This document shows, piece after piece, positions 48,130 through 57,505 of a stretch of 64,000 nucleotides of DNA. Positions within the stretch are counted from its first letter, which is position 1. Each line of letters begins with the position of its first letter. The DNA is taken from positions 1 to 64,000 of the forward strand of contig PYJC01000055.1 of NCBI GenBank assembly GCA_003635255.1, read 5' to 3'. Source of the DNA: Candidatus Poribacteria bacterium (GTDB lineage Bacteria > Poribacteria > WGA-4E > WGA-3G). A program made the translations under genes and the position numbers. Under the pieces are notes generated by a model. It had not been told where the DNA came from and did no database searches. It was given only the letters and a program-made list of their open reading frames with translations.

Positions 48130-49851
48130 ATGAGAATCAGAACAGTCGCTCTCCTATTCACCCTTTTTGGAATGCTTGCTGCGCTTAGCCTTATATACGC
48201 GCAAAATGCACCAGAGGCTTCTGAAAAAGGAAAACAGGTTTATGAAAATAGCTGCGCACACTGTCACGGTATTGAAGGCAGAGGCGACGGTTCCGCTGCT
48301 GAGAACCTTCTCCCAAAACCGAGGGATTTCACACGCGGTTTGTATAAAATCCGGTCTACAGAAACCGGGCAACTTCCAACAGATCAAGACTTGTTTGACA
48401 TCATCACCGAAGGAATGCCCGGCTCGTCTATGCCGCCATGGGAAACTGCTTTAAGTGCCAATGATCGCTGGGAAGTGGTCGCATACATCAAGACCTTCTA
48501 CGACGGCTTTAAGGAAGCAGAAACACCGCCAAAGCAGATTAACCTGTCAGGAAAAGTCTCTTACTCTGAACAGAGTGTAGAAACCGGAAAAGCACTTTAT
48601 ATCGAACTCGGTTGTGTTGAATGCCATGGGGATGTTGGGAGAGGCGATGGTACTTCGGCACCGGACCTGACCGATGAATGGGGATTTCAGAGCTGGCCCG
48701 CGAATCTAACACAGAGTTGGAATTTCCGAGGGGGTTCGGATACCGAAGACATCTTCAAACGATTTATTGGCGGACTCGCCGGTTCAGCCATGCCAGCGTT
48801 TGAAGGTGATAGCTTCCCAGGCTTCGGACTGACAGCTGAGGAATCCAGTCGTATGATCGAATTGGATAACAAGGATGAGATGACAGAAGCAGAGGAAGAC
48901 GAATCCGCCCAGCTTTACGAGAAATACGATGCTGCTGTTGATATTGCGCTCAATCTTGCGGAAGGTACAGAACTTTCTGCTGATGAACAGAAGATTTATG
49001 ATGATGCGATGAGAGTTGTCTACGAAAAGAGTTGGCATTTAGCGAACTACGTTAAATCTCTCTCGCCTGAGAAACGCCCTGAATCCGCGATTGGGAATAA
49101 TGTACTCCGCTCACAATACGTTGGCGGCGAATTGCCGCCGATGGACGATGCCGCTTGGGAAATCCTTGAAGCCAGTTATTTCCCGCTTGTTGGGCAAGTC
49201 GTCATTGAGCCACGGCAGTTTAATCCAACGATTGATGCTGTGAACGTCAAATCTTTTTACAACGATACAGAGGTCGCTTTCCTCTTCACATGGGATGACC
49301 GAACACACACGACTGACGAGACCGATGAAGAGACAGGGAAAACCCTTGAGGACGCATTGGCGGTCCAGTTTCCAGTGAAAGTGCCGCAAGGACCGACCGC
49401 ACCGAAACCCTATTTCTTATGGGGCGGGAGACTGCCGGTCTATCTATGGCATTGGAAAGCCTCAGCACCTGAACAGGTAACCGAGTTGACCGCTAAAGGT
49501 ATCAACAACGCCGAAGTTCAGGAAGCACAAGGCGCATTAAAATCACAAGGCACCTACACAGATGGGCAATACAAATTATGGGTGAAACGTGCCTTAAAGA
49601 CCGATGACAAAAAGGACTTGCAACTTGAGTCCGGTGTTTTCGTGCCTATCGCTTTCTCGGCATGGGATGGCGCGAATGGCGATGTTGACACAAAACGGGT
49701 GATGACAAGTTGGTACACTTTTGTCCTCGAACCTGTCCCATCGTCAAAACGGTTCATTTATCCGCCCTTAATTGCACTGCTCTCTGTTGGTTTTCTCTTC
49801 GGTTTACGTGCATTCGTACTACGGAGAAATTCAGAAGAAACCAATAACTAA
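48130..49851 (+). CDS. Di-heme cytochrome c fused to ethylbenzene dehydrogenase-like heme-binding domain
   Basis: CAHCHGIEGRGDG, CVECHGDVGRGDG, then FNPTIDAVNVKSFYNDTEVAFLFTWDDRTH; C-terminal TM. Confidence 0.8.
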   Translation: MRIRTVALLFTLFGMLAALSLIYAQNAPEASEKGKQVYENSCAHCHGIEGRGDGSAAENLLPKPRDFTRGLYKIRSTETGQLPTDQDLFDIITEGMPGSSMPPWETALSANDRWEVVAYIKTFYDGFKEAETPPKQINLSGKVSYSEQSVETGKALYIELGCVECHGDVGRGDGTSAPDLTDEWGFQSWPANLTQSWNFRGGSDTEDIFKRFIGGLAGSAMPAFEGDSFPGFGLTAEESSRMIELDNKDEMTEAEEDESAQLYEKYDAAVDIALNLAEGTELSADEQKIYDDAMRVVYEKSWHLANYVKSLSPEKRPESAIGNNVLRSQYVGGELPPMDDAAWEILEASYFPLVGQVVIEPRQFNPTIDAVNVKSFYNDTEVAFLFTWDDRTHTTDETDEETGKTLEDALAVQFPVKVPQGPTAPKPYFLWGGRLPVYLWHWKASAPEQVTELTAKGINNAEVQEAQGALKSQGTYTDGQYKLWVKRALKTDDKKDLQLESGVFVPIAFSAWDGANGDVDTKRVMTSWYTFVLEPVPSSKRFIYPPLIALLSVGFLFGLRAFVLRRNSEETNN

Positions 49852-49946
49852 TAACGCATAATCAATTTTCAGTTATCGGTGCTCAGTAGATGATTAACTG
49901 AAAACTGACAACCGATAACTGATAACTACGAAAAAGGAGAAAAAAA

Positions 49947-50723
49947 ATGAAATCCTATTTGTTGGCAAGTCTCACGGTACTTCTCGCGTGCTGCTTTGTT
50001 GGTACTACCTTCGCAGCTGACTCCGGTTCGGGCGAAAAAGAAATGTTAGTGTTCCCTGAAGCGTATAAGCCTATGAAGGTGAACAATGGCGGCACAATTA
50101 GCGGTGTAGTGAAGTTTGAAGGGGATGTGCCTGAGAAGAAAGCACTGGAAATCACCAAGGACAAGCAAGTTTGTGGTGCTGACGAAAAGTTTGATGAATC
50201 ACTGGTTGTCGGTGAAGGCAACGCTTTAAAAAATACAATCGTCTACCTAATCGACATTTCAGCAGGTAAAGAGCTTGACAAAAAAGCTAAAACAGAGATC
50301 GATCAGAAGGGTTGCAAATTCACGCCACATGTCCAGATTGTTCCTGTTGGCGCACGCCTAACAATGCTGAATTCCGATAAAATTATGCACAATGTGCATA
50401 TCTTCGGCAACAATCCAGTTAACAAACCGCAGCCGAAAACCCGTCGGAAGATGGCCCTCAAAGCCGTCAAGGAGGCAGAGGGTCCCGTCTCAGTCAAATG
50501 TGATATTCACGGGTGGATGTCTGCCTGGATCGCCTACGTACCGCACCCCTATTTTGCCGTTACCAACGAAAAAGGTGAATTCACGCTTGAAGATGTCCCC
50601 GCAGGTGAATATAAACTCGGTTATTGGCATGAAGCGTGTGGTACGAACAGCAAGACTCCTGTCACTGTTACGGTAGAGGCTGGCGGCACTGTCACGCAAG
50701 ATTTCACACTGAAACTGAAGTAG
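49947..50723 (+). CDS. Cupredoxin-like/carboxypeptidase-regulatory-like protein (paralogue of 43068)
   Basis: NSDKIMHNVHIF ... VKCDIHGWMSAW; ADSGSGEKE after signal peptide. Confidence 0.7.
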   Translation: MKSYLLASLTVLLACCFVGTTFAADSGSGEKEMLVFPEAYKPMKVNNGGTISGVVKFEGDVPEKKALEITKDKQVCGADEKFDESLVVGEGNALKNTIVYLIDISAGKELDKKAKTEIDQKGCKFTPHVQIVPVGARLTMLNSDKIMHNVHIFGNNPVNKPQPKTRRKMALKAVKEAEGPVSVKCDIHGWMSAWIAYVPHPYFAVTNEKGEFTLEDVPAGEYKLGYWHEACGTNSKTPVTVTVEAGGTVTQDFTLKLK

Positions 50724-50751
50724 CCATCAGCGGTCGGCAAGAGGTTTCCTT

Positions 50752-51726
50752 GTGGCAGACACAGAGGCTTTACATTCCATAACTACTGACAGCCGAAAGC
50801 CGAAGGTTCCCGAAAGCCGAATTGAGGTAGAAAATCTCTCCCACGCTTATCAGCAACGGCAGGCACTTGACAATATCAGTTTTGATGTCTCACGCGGCGA
50901 GATTTTTGGACTCCTCGGACCTAACGGAAGTGGGAAAACGACCCTTTTTAGGATCCTGTCTACACTGATGCCAGTAACCGCTGGCACTGTTCGCATCCTC
51001 GGACACGATTTAGCAACTGAGGTAAAAGCGATTAGGCACCTTTTAGGGGTCGTTTTTCAACATCCGGGATTAGATGCTAAACTGACTGTCGTCGAGAATT
51101 TACGACACCACGGACATCTCTACGGGCTTGCGGGTAAAACCCTGCGTCACCGAATTTCGGAGCTCCTTGAACGTTTTGGGGTTTCGGATAGGGCAACGGA
51201 GCGCGTTGAAGTCTTATCCGGTGGTTTACAAAGACGGGTTGAAATCGCAAAAGCCTTGCTCCATTCGCCTCGTGTGCTGCTCCTTGACGAACCGACAAGT
51301 GGTTTGGATGTAGCCGCACGGCGACAACTCAGCGACTATCTCAGTGTGCTTGCACAGACAGAAAATATGCTCGTGCTGCTCACAACGCACCTGTTAGATG
51401 ATGCTGAGACATGCGACAGGGTAGGTATTCTGGATGTAGGGAAATTAGTCGCTCTCGGAGAACCTGATGCACTTAAGACGCAAATTGGAGGTGATGTTGT
51501 CCTCATAGAGAGTATGGACAACGAAAATCTTTGTACCACTATTGCCGAGAGATTTGGTGTTTCAACCGTGTTAACTGATGGTCAACTACGGATTGAGTGT
51601 GAACGCGGACATGAATTCGTTAGAGATGTGGTCGCCGCGTTTCCAGAAAAGATTCAATCGGTTCGGTTCGGGAAACCGACACTCGAGGATGTGTTCATAA
51701 AGTTGACAGGCAACCCGTTCGTGTAG
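50752..51726 (+). CDS. ABC transporter ATP-binding protein (DrrA/NodI type)
   Basis: GLLGPNGSGKTTLFRILSTL, LSGGLQRRVEIAKALLHSPRVLLLDEPTSGLD. GTG start lies in an intergenic repeat. Confidence 0.92.
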   Translation: MADTEALHSITTDSRKPKVPESRIEVENLSHAYQQRQALDNISFDVSRGEIFGLLGPNGSGKTTLFRILSTLMPVTAGTVRILGHDLATEVKAIRHLLGVVFQHPGLDAKLTVVENLRHHGHLYGLAGKTLRHRISELLERFGVSDRATERVEVLSGGLQRRVEIAKALLHSPRVLLLDEPTSGLDVAARRQLSDYLSVLAQTENMLVLLTTHLLDDAETCDRVGILDVGKLVALGEPDALKTQIGGDVVLIESMDNENLCTTIAERFGVSTVLTDGQLRIECERGHEFVRDVVAAFPEKIQSVRFGKPTLEDVFIKLTGNPFV

Positions 51727-51738
51727 AGGAAGAATCTC

Positions 51739-52524
51739 GTGCAACGCGTTCTGCTACCGATTACAACGATATGGTGGCGCGAAATCATTAGATTTTATCG
51801 ACAACGGAGTCGGCTCTTCAGTGCTATTGCGCAACCCTTAGTTTTCTGGATTCTCATCGGGAGCGGGTTGAGTGCTTCTTTCCGACCGGCTGGTGCAACA
51901 GATGAACTGGATTATATTGCATATTTTTATCCCGGCATCGTCGTTTTAGTCTTGCTTTTTACGTCTATTTTCGCTACAATTTCTGTTGTGAATGATCGGC
52001 GCGAAGGCTTCTTACAAGGGATACTTGTCGCGCCAGTGCCAAGATGGCGGATCGTACTCGCACAAGCGTTAGGCGGGACAACGTTAGCACTTTTGCAAGG
52101 CGTGCTGCTCTTATTACTCGCTCCGATGACCGGCATCCGATTCGGTACCGCATCCCTCTTTCTCACACTCGGTGTGATGGCACTTTTGGCGTTTAGCTTG
52201 ACAAACCTCGGACTCCTTATCGCGTGGCGGATGGATTCAACGCAAGGATTTCATGCCATTATGAATCTCCTGCTAATTCCGATTTGGCTCCTTTCCGGCG
52301 CGTTTTTTCCGAGTACCGGCGTACCCGGTTGGTTAGCATGGACAATGAAATTCAATCCGTTAACGTATGGGCTTGCAGCTTTTCGGCACAGCCTCTACCT
52401 TGACACCACCACAAAAGCATTTGGAGAGGAGACAACTTGGACACTCTCTATGCTAATTACCGGTCTGTTTTCTGCTTTGACGTACGTCGGGGCAACGCTT
52501 ACAGCGTCCGCAAAGCCGAAGTAG
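51739..52524 (+). CDS. ABC-2 type transporter permease
   Basis: WREIIRFYRQRSRLFSAIAQPLVFWILIGSGLSASF; NDRREGFLQGILVAPVPR; multi-TM. GTG start. Confidence 0.9.
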   Translation: MQRVLLPITTIWWREIIRFYRQRSRLFSAIAQPLVFWILIGSGLSASFRPAGATDELDYIAYFYPGIVVLVLLFTSIFATISVVNDRREGFLQGILVAPVPRWRIVLAQALGGTTLALLQGVLLLLLAPMTGIRFGTASLFLTLGVMALLAFSLTNLGLLIAWRMDSTQGFHAIMNLLLIPIWLLSGAFFPSTGVPGWLAWTMKFNPLTYGLAAFRHSLYLDTTTKAFGEETTWTLSMLITGLFSALTYVGATLTASAKPK

Positions 52525-52595
52525 ACTTGTTAAGAACAAAAATTTTATGCGTCTCGCGTTTTTTAACACCTATGGCGCACTGTTAGGAGGACTGG

Positions 52596-53261
52596 ATGCT
52601 TCAATGGCTACCTGAGAATGTATCAACGTACGGGCAAAGCGTTGATAACCTCTTTTACGCTATCTATTATCTTACCCTCATTGTGTTTATCCTTGTGATG
52701 GGAACCCTTATCTTTTTCCTGATTAAATATCGCCATCAGGAAGGCAAGAAAGCCGATTACATCGAAGGAAGCACGACGTTGGAAATTGTTTGGACAGCCG
52801 CTACAACGGTAATTGTCTTTGTGCTGGCTATGTTCAGCTACCCACAATGGAACAATATTAAGTCACCAACACAATTTCCCGAGAACCCAGATGTTGTTGT
52901 ACAGGTCAGCGGAAAACAGTTTAACTGGGATATGACTTATCCCGGTCCCGACAACGAATTCGGGACAGATGATGACCTGGAATTGGAAAACGAATTGCAT
53001 GTGCCGATGGACGCGGTCGTGCATATCCGCTTAACCTCTGTGGATGTCATTCACAGTTTTTTTGTGCCACAATTACGGCTCAAACAGGATGCATTGCCCA
53101 ACCGGTTTATTAATGTCTGGTTTGAGGCAACAAAGGCAGGACGTTATGAGATTCCGTGCGCCGAACTTTGTGGATTCGGACACTCCGGAATGCTCGGCTA
53201 CCTTAATGTGCATACGCAAGCCGATTACGATGCCTGGGTACAAGAAAGATGGCCTCAGTAG
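52596..53261 (+). CDS. coxB: Cytochrome c oxidase subunit II
   Basis: TM hairpin; DVIHSFFVPQLRLKQDALP; CuA site CAELCGFGHSGM. Confidence 0.95.
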   Translation: MLQWLPENVSTYGQSVDNLFYAIYYLTLIVFILVMGTLIFFLIKYRHQEGKKADYIEGSTTLEIVWTAATTVIVFVLAMFSYPQWNNIKSPTQFPENPDVVVQVSGKQFNWDMTYPGPDNEFGTDDDLELENELHVPMDAVVHIRLTSVDVIHSFFVPQLRLKQDALPNRFINVWFEATKAGRYEIPCAELCGFGHSGMLGYLNVHTQADYDAWVQERWPQ

Positions 53262-53281
53262 GCTGAAGGAGGATAATAACG

Positions 53282-55105
53282 ATGCACGATAACGAACATA
53301 CGGAACATCATCACGAAGAAAGTTTTATTAGCAAATACATATTTTCGCTCGACCACAAGACAATCGGTAAGCAGTTCCTTATCTATGGACTGATTATGTT
53401 TTTCGTCGGTGGTGGGCTTGCACTGCTCTTTAGATGGCAACTCGCTTATCCGGATCAACCGCTACCGATCATCGGTGCCTCGCAACAATATATTGACGAC
53501 GGTGAAGTTGTCACCGGGGCTGACAGGATGTGGGAACGCATCTATGACTCAGATAAAGAGGAATGGCTTGAAGTAAATATGCCAAGTGGGGTCATCACAC
53601 CCGAATTCTACAACATGCTCTTTACGATGCATGCCACCATTATGGTGTTCTTCGTCGTTGTTCCTATCTTGGTGGGTGCTTTCGGGAACTTCCTGATTCC
53701 ATTAATGATCGGTACACGCGATATGGCGTTTCCGATTCTCAATATGCTCTCCTTCTGGCTCGCAGTCCTTGCAGCGATTGTGATGGTACTTGGGTTCTTT
53801 GTACCGGGTGGACATGCTTCAGCAGGGTGGACAGGCTACGCGCCCCTCTCCGCTGATCCGCAATGGACAGGGGTCGAGTGGGGGCTAAATCTCTGGGCGA
53901 TTAGTCTCCTCCTTCAGGGTTTTTCCTCTCTGGTTGGTTCTATTAATTACATTACGACTATTATCAATATGCGCGCACCCGGGATGACCTTCTTTCGGAT
54001 GCCGTTAGTCATCTGGTCGCTCTTCATCGTCGCGATTCTCTTGCTGCTCGCATTTCCTGTTTTGTCCTCTGCACTTGCCCTTCTTATCTTTGATAGGCTT
54101 GCGGGGACAACGTTCTTCTCTGCAACAGCAGAAGGTGGCGGTGATCCCCTACTCTGGCAACATCTGTTCTGGTTCTTCGGACACCCCGAGGTCTATATCC
54201 TCATTCTGCCCGGCATGGGTATCGCTTCCGAACTGATTGCTGTCTTTTCACGGAAGCCAATCTTCGGGTATCGTTCGATGGTCTACGCAATGATCGCTAT
54301 CGCGTTTTTAGGTTGGATTGTCTGGGGACACCACATGTTCCAAAGTGGTATGCGGCCCGGTTTGGGTTCCATATTCATGACGACAACTATGCTCATTGCG
54401 GTACCTTCAGCCATTAAGACATTTAACTGGATGGGGACAATGTTCCGCGGTTCAATCCGATTTACAACGCCAATGCTCCACGGGATCGCATTCGTTTCGA
54501 TGTTTGTCATCGGTGGACTCAGCGGTATCTACATGGCAAATACGCCTGTGGACATCTTCATCCACGATACCTACTACATTGTGGCACATATTCACTACGT
54601 TGTATTCGGCGGAAGTCTGTTCGCTATCTTCGGGGGCATCATCTTCTGGTTCCCGAAGATGTACGGACGCTATATGAACGATGTATTAGCGAAAATTCAC
54701 TTTTGGTTGACCTTTATCGCGTTCAACTGTACATTCTTCCCCATGCATATCCTCGGCGTAGGTGGACACATGCGGCGCATCTCCAATCCTCAGCAGTATG
54801 AGTTTCTGCAGGGGTTTGAAGGCATGAACATCTTTATCACAATGAGTGCGTTCACGCTCGGCTTCGCACAATTGATACTCGTCTTTAACTTTTTCTGGAG
54901 CATGTACAAGGGGAAAGTCGCCGAACAAAATCCGTGGCAGGTCAACACACTGGAATGGGAAGCACCGACACCCGTACCGCACGGTAACTTCGGTCAAATT
55001 CCCACTGTCCACCGCGGTCCGTATGAATATAGTGTCCCCGGTGAAGAATCTGATTGGATACCGCAAGCACAACCTGAACATGCGCCCGCAACAAGCGGAG
55101 ACTAA
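53282..55105 (+). CDS. coxA: Cytochrome c oxidase subunit I
   Basis: LFWFFGHPEVYILILPGMG, WGHHMFQSGM, HDTYYIVAHIHYVVFGG. Confidence 0.97.
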   Translation: MHDNEHTEHHHEESFISKYIFSLDHKTIGKQFLIYGLIMFFVGGGLALLFRWQLAYPDQPLPIIGASQQYIDDGEVVTGADRMWERIYDSDKEEWLEVNMPSGVITPEFYNMLFTMHATIMVFFVVVPILVGAFGNFLIPLMIGTRDMAFPILNMLSFWLAVLAAIVMVLGFFVPGGHASAGWTGYAPLSADPQWTGVEWGLNLWAISLLLQGFSSLVGSINYITTIINMRAPGMTFFRMPLVIWSLFIVAILLLLAFPVLSSALALLIFDRLAGTTFFSATAEGGGDPLLWQHLFWFFGHPEVYILILPGMGIASELIAVFSRKPIFGYRSMVYAMIAIAFLGWIVWGHHMFQSGMRPGLGSIFMTTTMLIAVPSAIKTFNWMGTMFRGSIRFTTPMLHGIAFVSMFVIGGLSGIYMANTPVDIFIHDTYYIVAHIHYVVFGGSLFAIFGGIIFWFPKMYGRYMNDVLAKIHFWLTFIAFNCTFFPMHILGVGGHMRRISNPQQYEFLQGFEGMNIFITMSAFTLGFAQLILVFNFFWSMYKGKVAEQNPWQVNTLEWEAPTPVPHGNFGQIPTVHRGPYEYSVPGEESDWIPQAQPEHAPATSGD

Positions 55106-55113
55106 GCAGCTGT

Positions 55114-55136
55114 AGGCACGGTTTTCAACCGTGCCT
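55114..55136 (+). other. Perfect RNA hairpin between coxA and ctaA
   Basis: AGGCACGGTT TTC AACCGTGCCT, 10-bp stem, 3-nt loop. Confidence 0.75.
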
Positions 55137-55159
55137 CTGTAAAATTCTGGAAGCGCAGC

Positions 55160-56095
55160 ATGGAAAATCACGCTAATTATAGTCCATGGCTACACAGAAT
55201 GGCACGCCTCACCGCCGGTGCAACGTTCTTGTTGATTGTTATCGGTGGGATCGTCACAAGTACTGATTCCGGATTGGCTGTACCCGATTGGCCAACAACC
55301 TTCGGGTACAATATGTTCCTCTATCCGTTATCAGAAATGGTAGGGGGCATCCTGTATGAGCATAGCCATCGACTCATGGGGTCGCTCGTTGGGATCCTGA
55401 TGATCGGTCTCTTTATCTTGATATTGGTGAGAGATTCTCGGAAGTGGTTGAAATGGCTCGGACTCGCCGCACTCATCGCTGTTATTGTGCAGGGTGTCCT
55501 CGGTGGACTTCGGGTTACACAGATTAATCGCAACTTCGCGATTGTGCATGCGTGTCTGGCGCAAGCGTTTTTCGCACTGCTCTGCGGCATCGCTTGGTTC
55601 ACCTCTCGCGAATGGTGGCAAGATGGGAATATATCTCCGAGCGAAACAGGACGAAAATTGCGACGGTTAAGTCTGATTACGACGTGCCTTATTTATGTGC
55701 AGCTCATCTTTGGCGCGATTTTACGGCATACCGGCACCAGACTTGACGCGCATCTTCTCTTTGCTTTCTTGGTCGCATTGCATATCTTTTTGTTAGTAAG
55801 ACGTATCCTTGGAACAAATGGTGATGCCCAGAGAATTGGACAATCTATGCCGCTGCTATTGATCGGCCTGCTTGCAATCCAGTTGATGCTCGGTACTGGG
55901 GCATTTTTTGCGAAACTCACGGCATTCGGCGAAACATTCGCAGCAGCACTTACGGTAACAATTACCACCGCGCACGTTGCAGTTGGCGCACTCATGTTGG
56001 TAAGCAGTTTTGTGCTTACCCTGAAGATCTACCGGTTCACTGATGCATCGGTAACTATTGAAACAGCAACAGGTGGTGCGTTGGTTACAGAGTGA
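55160..56095 (+). CDS. ctaA: Heme A synthase CtaA/COX15
   Basis: GGIVTSTDSGLAVPDWPTTFG, EHSHRLMGSLVGIL, QGVLGGLRVT. Confidence 0.93.
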   Translation: MENHANYSPWLHRMARLTAGATFLLIVIGGIVTSTDSGLAVPDWPTTFGYNMFLYPLSEMVGGILYEHSHRLMGSLVGILMIGLFILILVRDSRKWLKWLGLAALIAVIVQGVLGGLRVTQINRNFAIVHACLAQAFFALLCGIAWFTSREWWQDGNISPSETGRKLRRLSLITTCLIYVQLIFGAILRHTGTRLDAHLLFAFLVALHIFLLVRRILGTNGDAQRIGQSMPLLLIGLLAIQLMLGTGAFFAKLTAFGETFAAALTVTITTAHVAVGALMLVSSFVLTLKIYRFTDASVTIETATGGALVTE

Positions 56096-56105
56096 AATAG
56101 ACATT

Positions 56106-57032
56106 ATGCCTTTAACAACAGTAAGGTTACCAGACAACACAGATACAGCAAACCCACCTTCAAAGCACTCGGTTTTCGTGCGGCGCGTGGCTGACTATGT
56201 AGAATTTATCAAACCGAGGTTGGTTGTGATGATACTCATTACAACTGCTGCGGGGTTCTATCTTGGCGCGCAACAAGTCGTAGATTGGCTTCTTTGTCTC
56301 CATACGCTGATCGGTGCCGGGTTGACAGCAGCGGGGGTATTGGGACTCAACCAGTACCTTGAACGCGATGTAGATGCCCAGATGAAACGAACGCAGGAGA
56401 GACCCCTTCCTGATGGCAGGATGAATCCCTTGGAAGCATTGTTTGTCGGTGCTGCGCTCACAAGTGGTGGAATGCTTTATCTAACGTTCATCGTCAATAT
56501 GCTGAGCGGATTCGTCATTTCACTGATAGTGGTGAGTTATCTGTTTCTCTATACACCGCTCAAACGGAAAACTTCACTGTGTACGCTTATCGGAGCGGTA
56601 CCGGGAGCACTCCCGCCTGTCGTTGGATGGGTCGCAGCGCGAGGTTCGCTAACAGGTGAGGCGTGGGTACTGTTTGCTATACTCTTTTTATGGCAGGTCC
56701 CGCATTCCCTCGCAATCGCCTACATTTATCGCGAAGACTACGCAAAAGCCGGATTCCGCCTGTTACCGGTCATTCATCCAGATGGCGCAAGCACGTGCCG
56801 CCAAATTGTAATTAATTGCGTCGCGCTTCTCGGCATCGGTTTGTTGCCTGTTCTGTATGGCGTTGCCGGTAGCGTCTATTTCTTCACAGCACTACTATCA
56901 GGCGTAGCGTTTCTGGCAGTCGGTATCTATTTGGCGCGCACACGCTCGGTGAAAGCCGCACGCTATCTGTTATACGCTTCGCTGCTTTATTTGCCATTGG
57001 TATTCATCACGATGGCATTGGATAAAATTTAG
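56106..57032 (+). CDS. ctaB: Protoheme IX farnesyltransferase CtaB/CyoE
   Basis: YVEFIKPRLVVMILITTAAGF, LNQYLERDVDAQMKRTQERPLPDGR. Start moved to 56106 (MPLTTVRL). Confidence 0.93.
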   Translation: MPLTTVRLPDNTDTANPPSKHSVFVRRVADYVEFIKPRLVVMILITTAAGFYLGAQQVVDWLLCLHTLIGAGLTAAGVLGLNQYLERDVDAQMKRTQERPLPDGRMNPLEALFVGAALTSGGMLYLTFIVNMLSGFVISLIVVSYLFLYTPLKRKTSLCTLIGAVPGALPPVVGWVAARGSLTGEAWVLFAILFLWQVPHSLAIAYIYREDYAKAGFRLLPVIHPDGASTCRQIVINCVALLGIGLLPVLYGVAGSVYFFTALLSGVAFLAVGIYLARTRSVKAARYLLYASLLYLPLVFITMALDKI

Positions 57033-57061
57033 GTTAACGAGGCAGCAAAATTGGAGCATTT

Positions 57062-57505
57062 ATGAACGCGCCAGAGCATCGCAAGCGGAATCGTCGCCTC
57101 GGACTCATCTTAGGTCTATTGTTTGTAGGGTTATTTGCTACTGTGACAGTAACGATGATTACAGGTAGCAAAACACCCCCGCTCCTTGAAAAAGTTGTGA
57201 GAGGTGTTGCTTCCCCGATTTTAGGTATTATTGGGCTTCTGCTGATTATCGGGGCAATTGTTGAGGTTGTTTTTCAAATTCTGAAAAATGGAGAAAGCCT
57301 TATTAGCAACCTTATTGTCCCCATTTTAGGTACCATTGGCTTACTACTGGTTATCGGGACAGTCGCTGAGATTGTTTTTAAGATTCTGAAAAATGGAGAA
57401 AGTGTTGTTAGCGATCTTATTGCCCCCGTTTCTTTAGGTATTATTGGGCTGCTACTGGTTATCGGTGCAGTCATTGGGATTGTCAAAAACAGATTAAGTG
57501 AATGA
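57062..57505 (+). CDS. Small membrane protein with three internal repeats
   Basis: Repeated unit GIIGLLLIIGAIVEVVFQILKNGESLISNLI / GTIGLLLVIGTVAEIVFKILKNGESVVSDLI / GIIGLLLVIGAVIGIVKN. Confidence 0.6.
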   Translation: MNAPEHRKRNRRLGLILGLLFVGLFATVTVTMITGSKTPPLLEKVVRGVASPILGIIGLLLIIGAIVEVVFQILKNGESLISNLIVPILGTIGLLLVIGTVAEIVFKILKNGESVVSDLIAPVSLGIIGLLLVIGAVIGIVKNRLSE

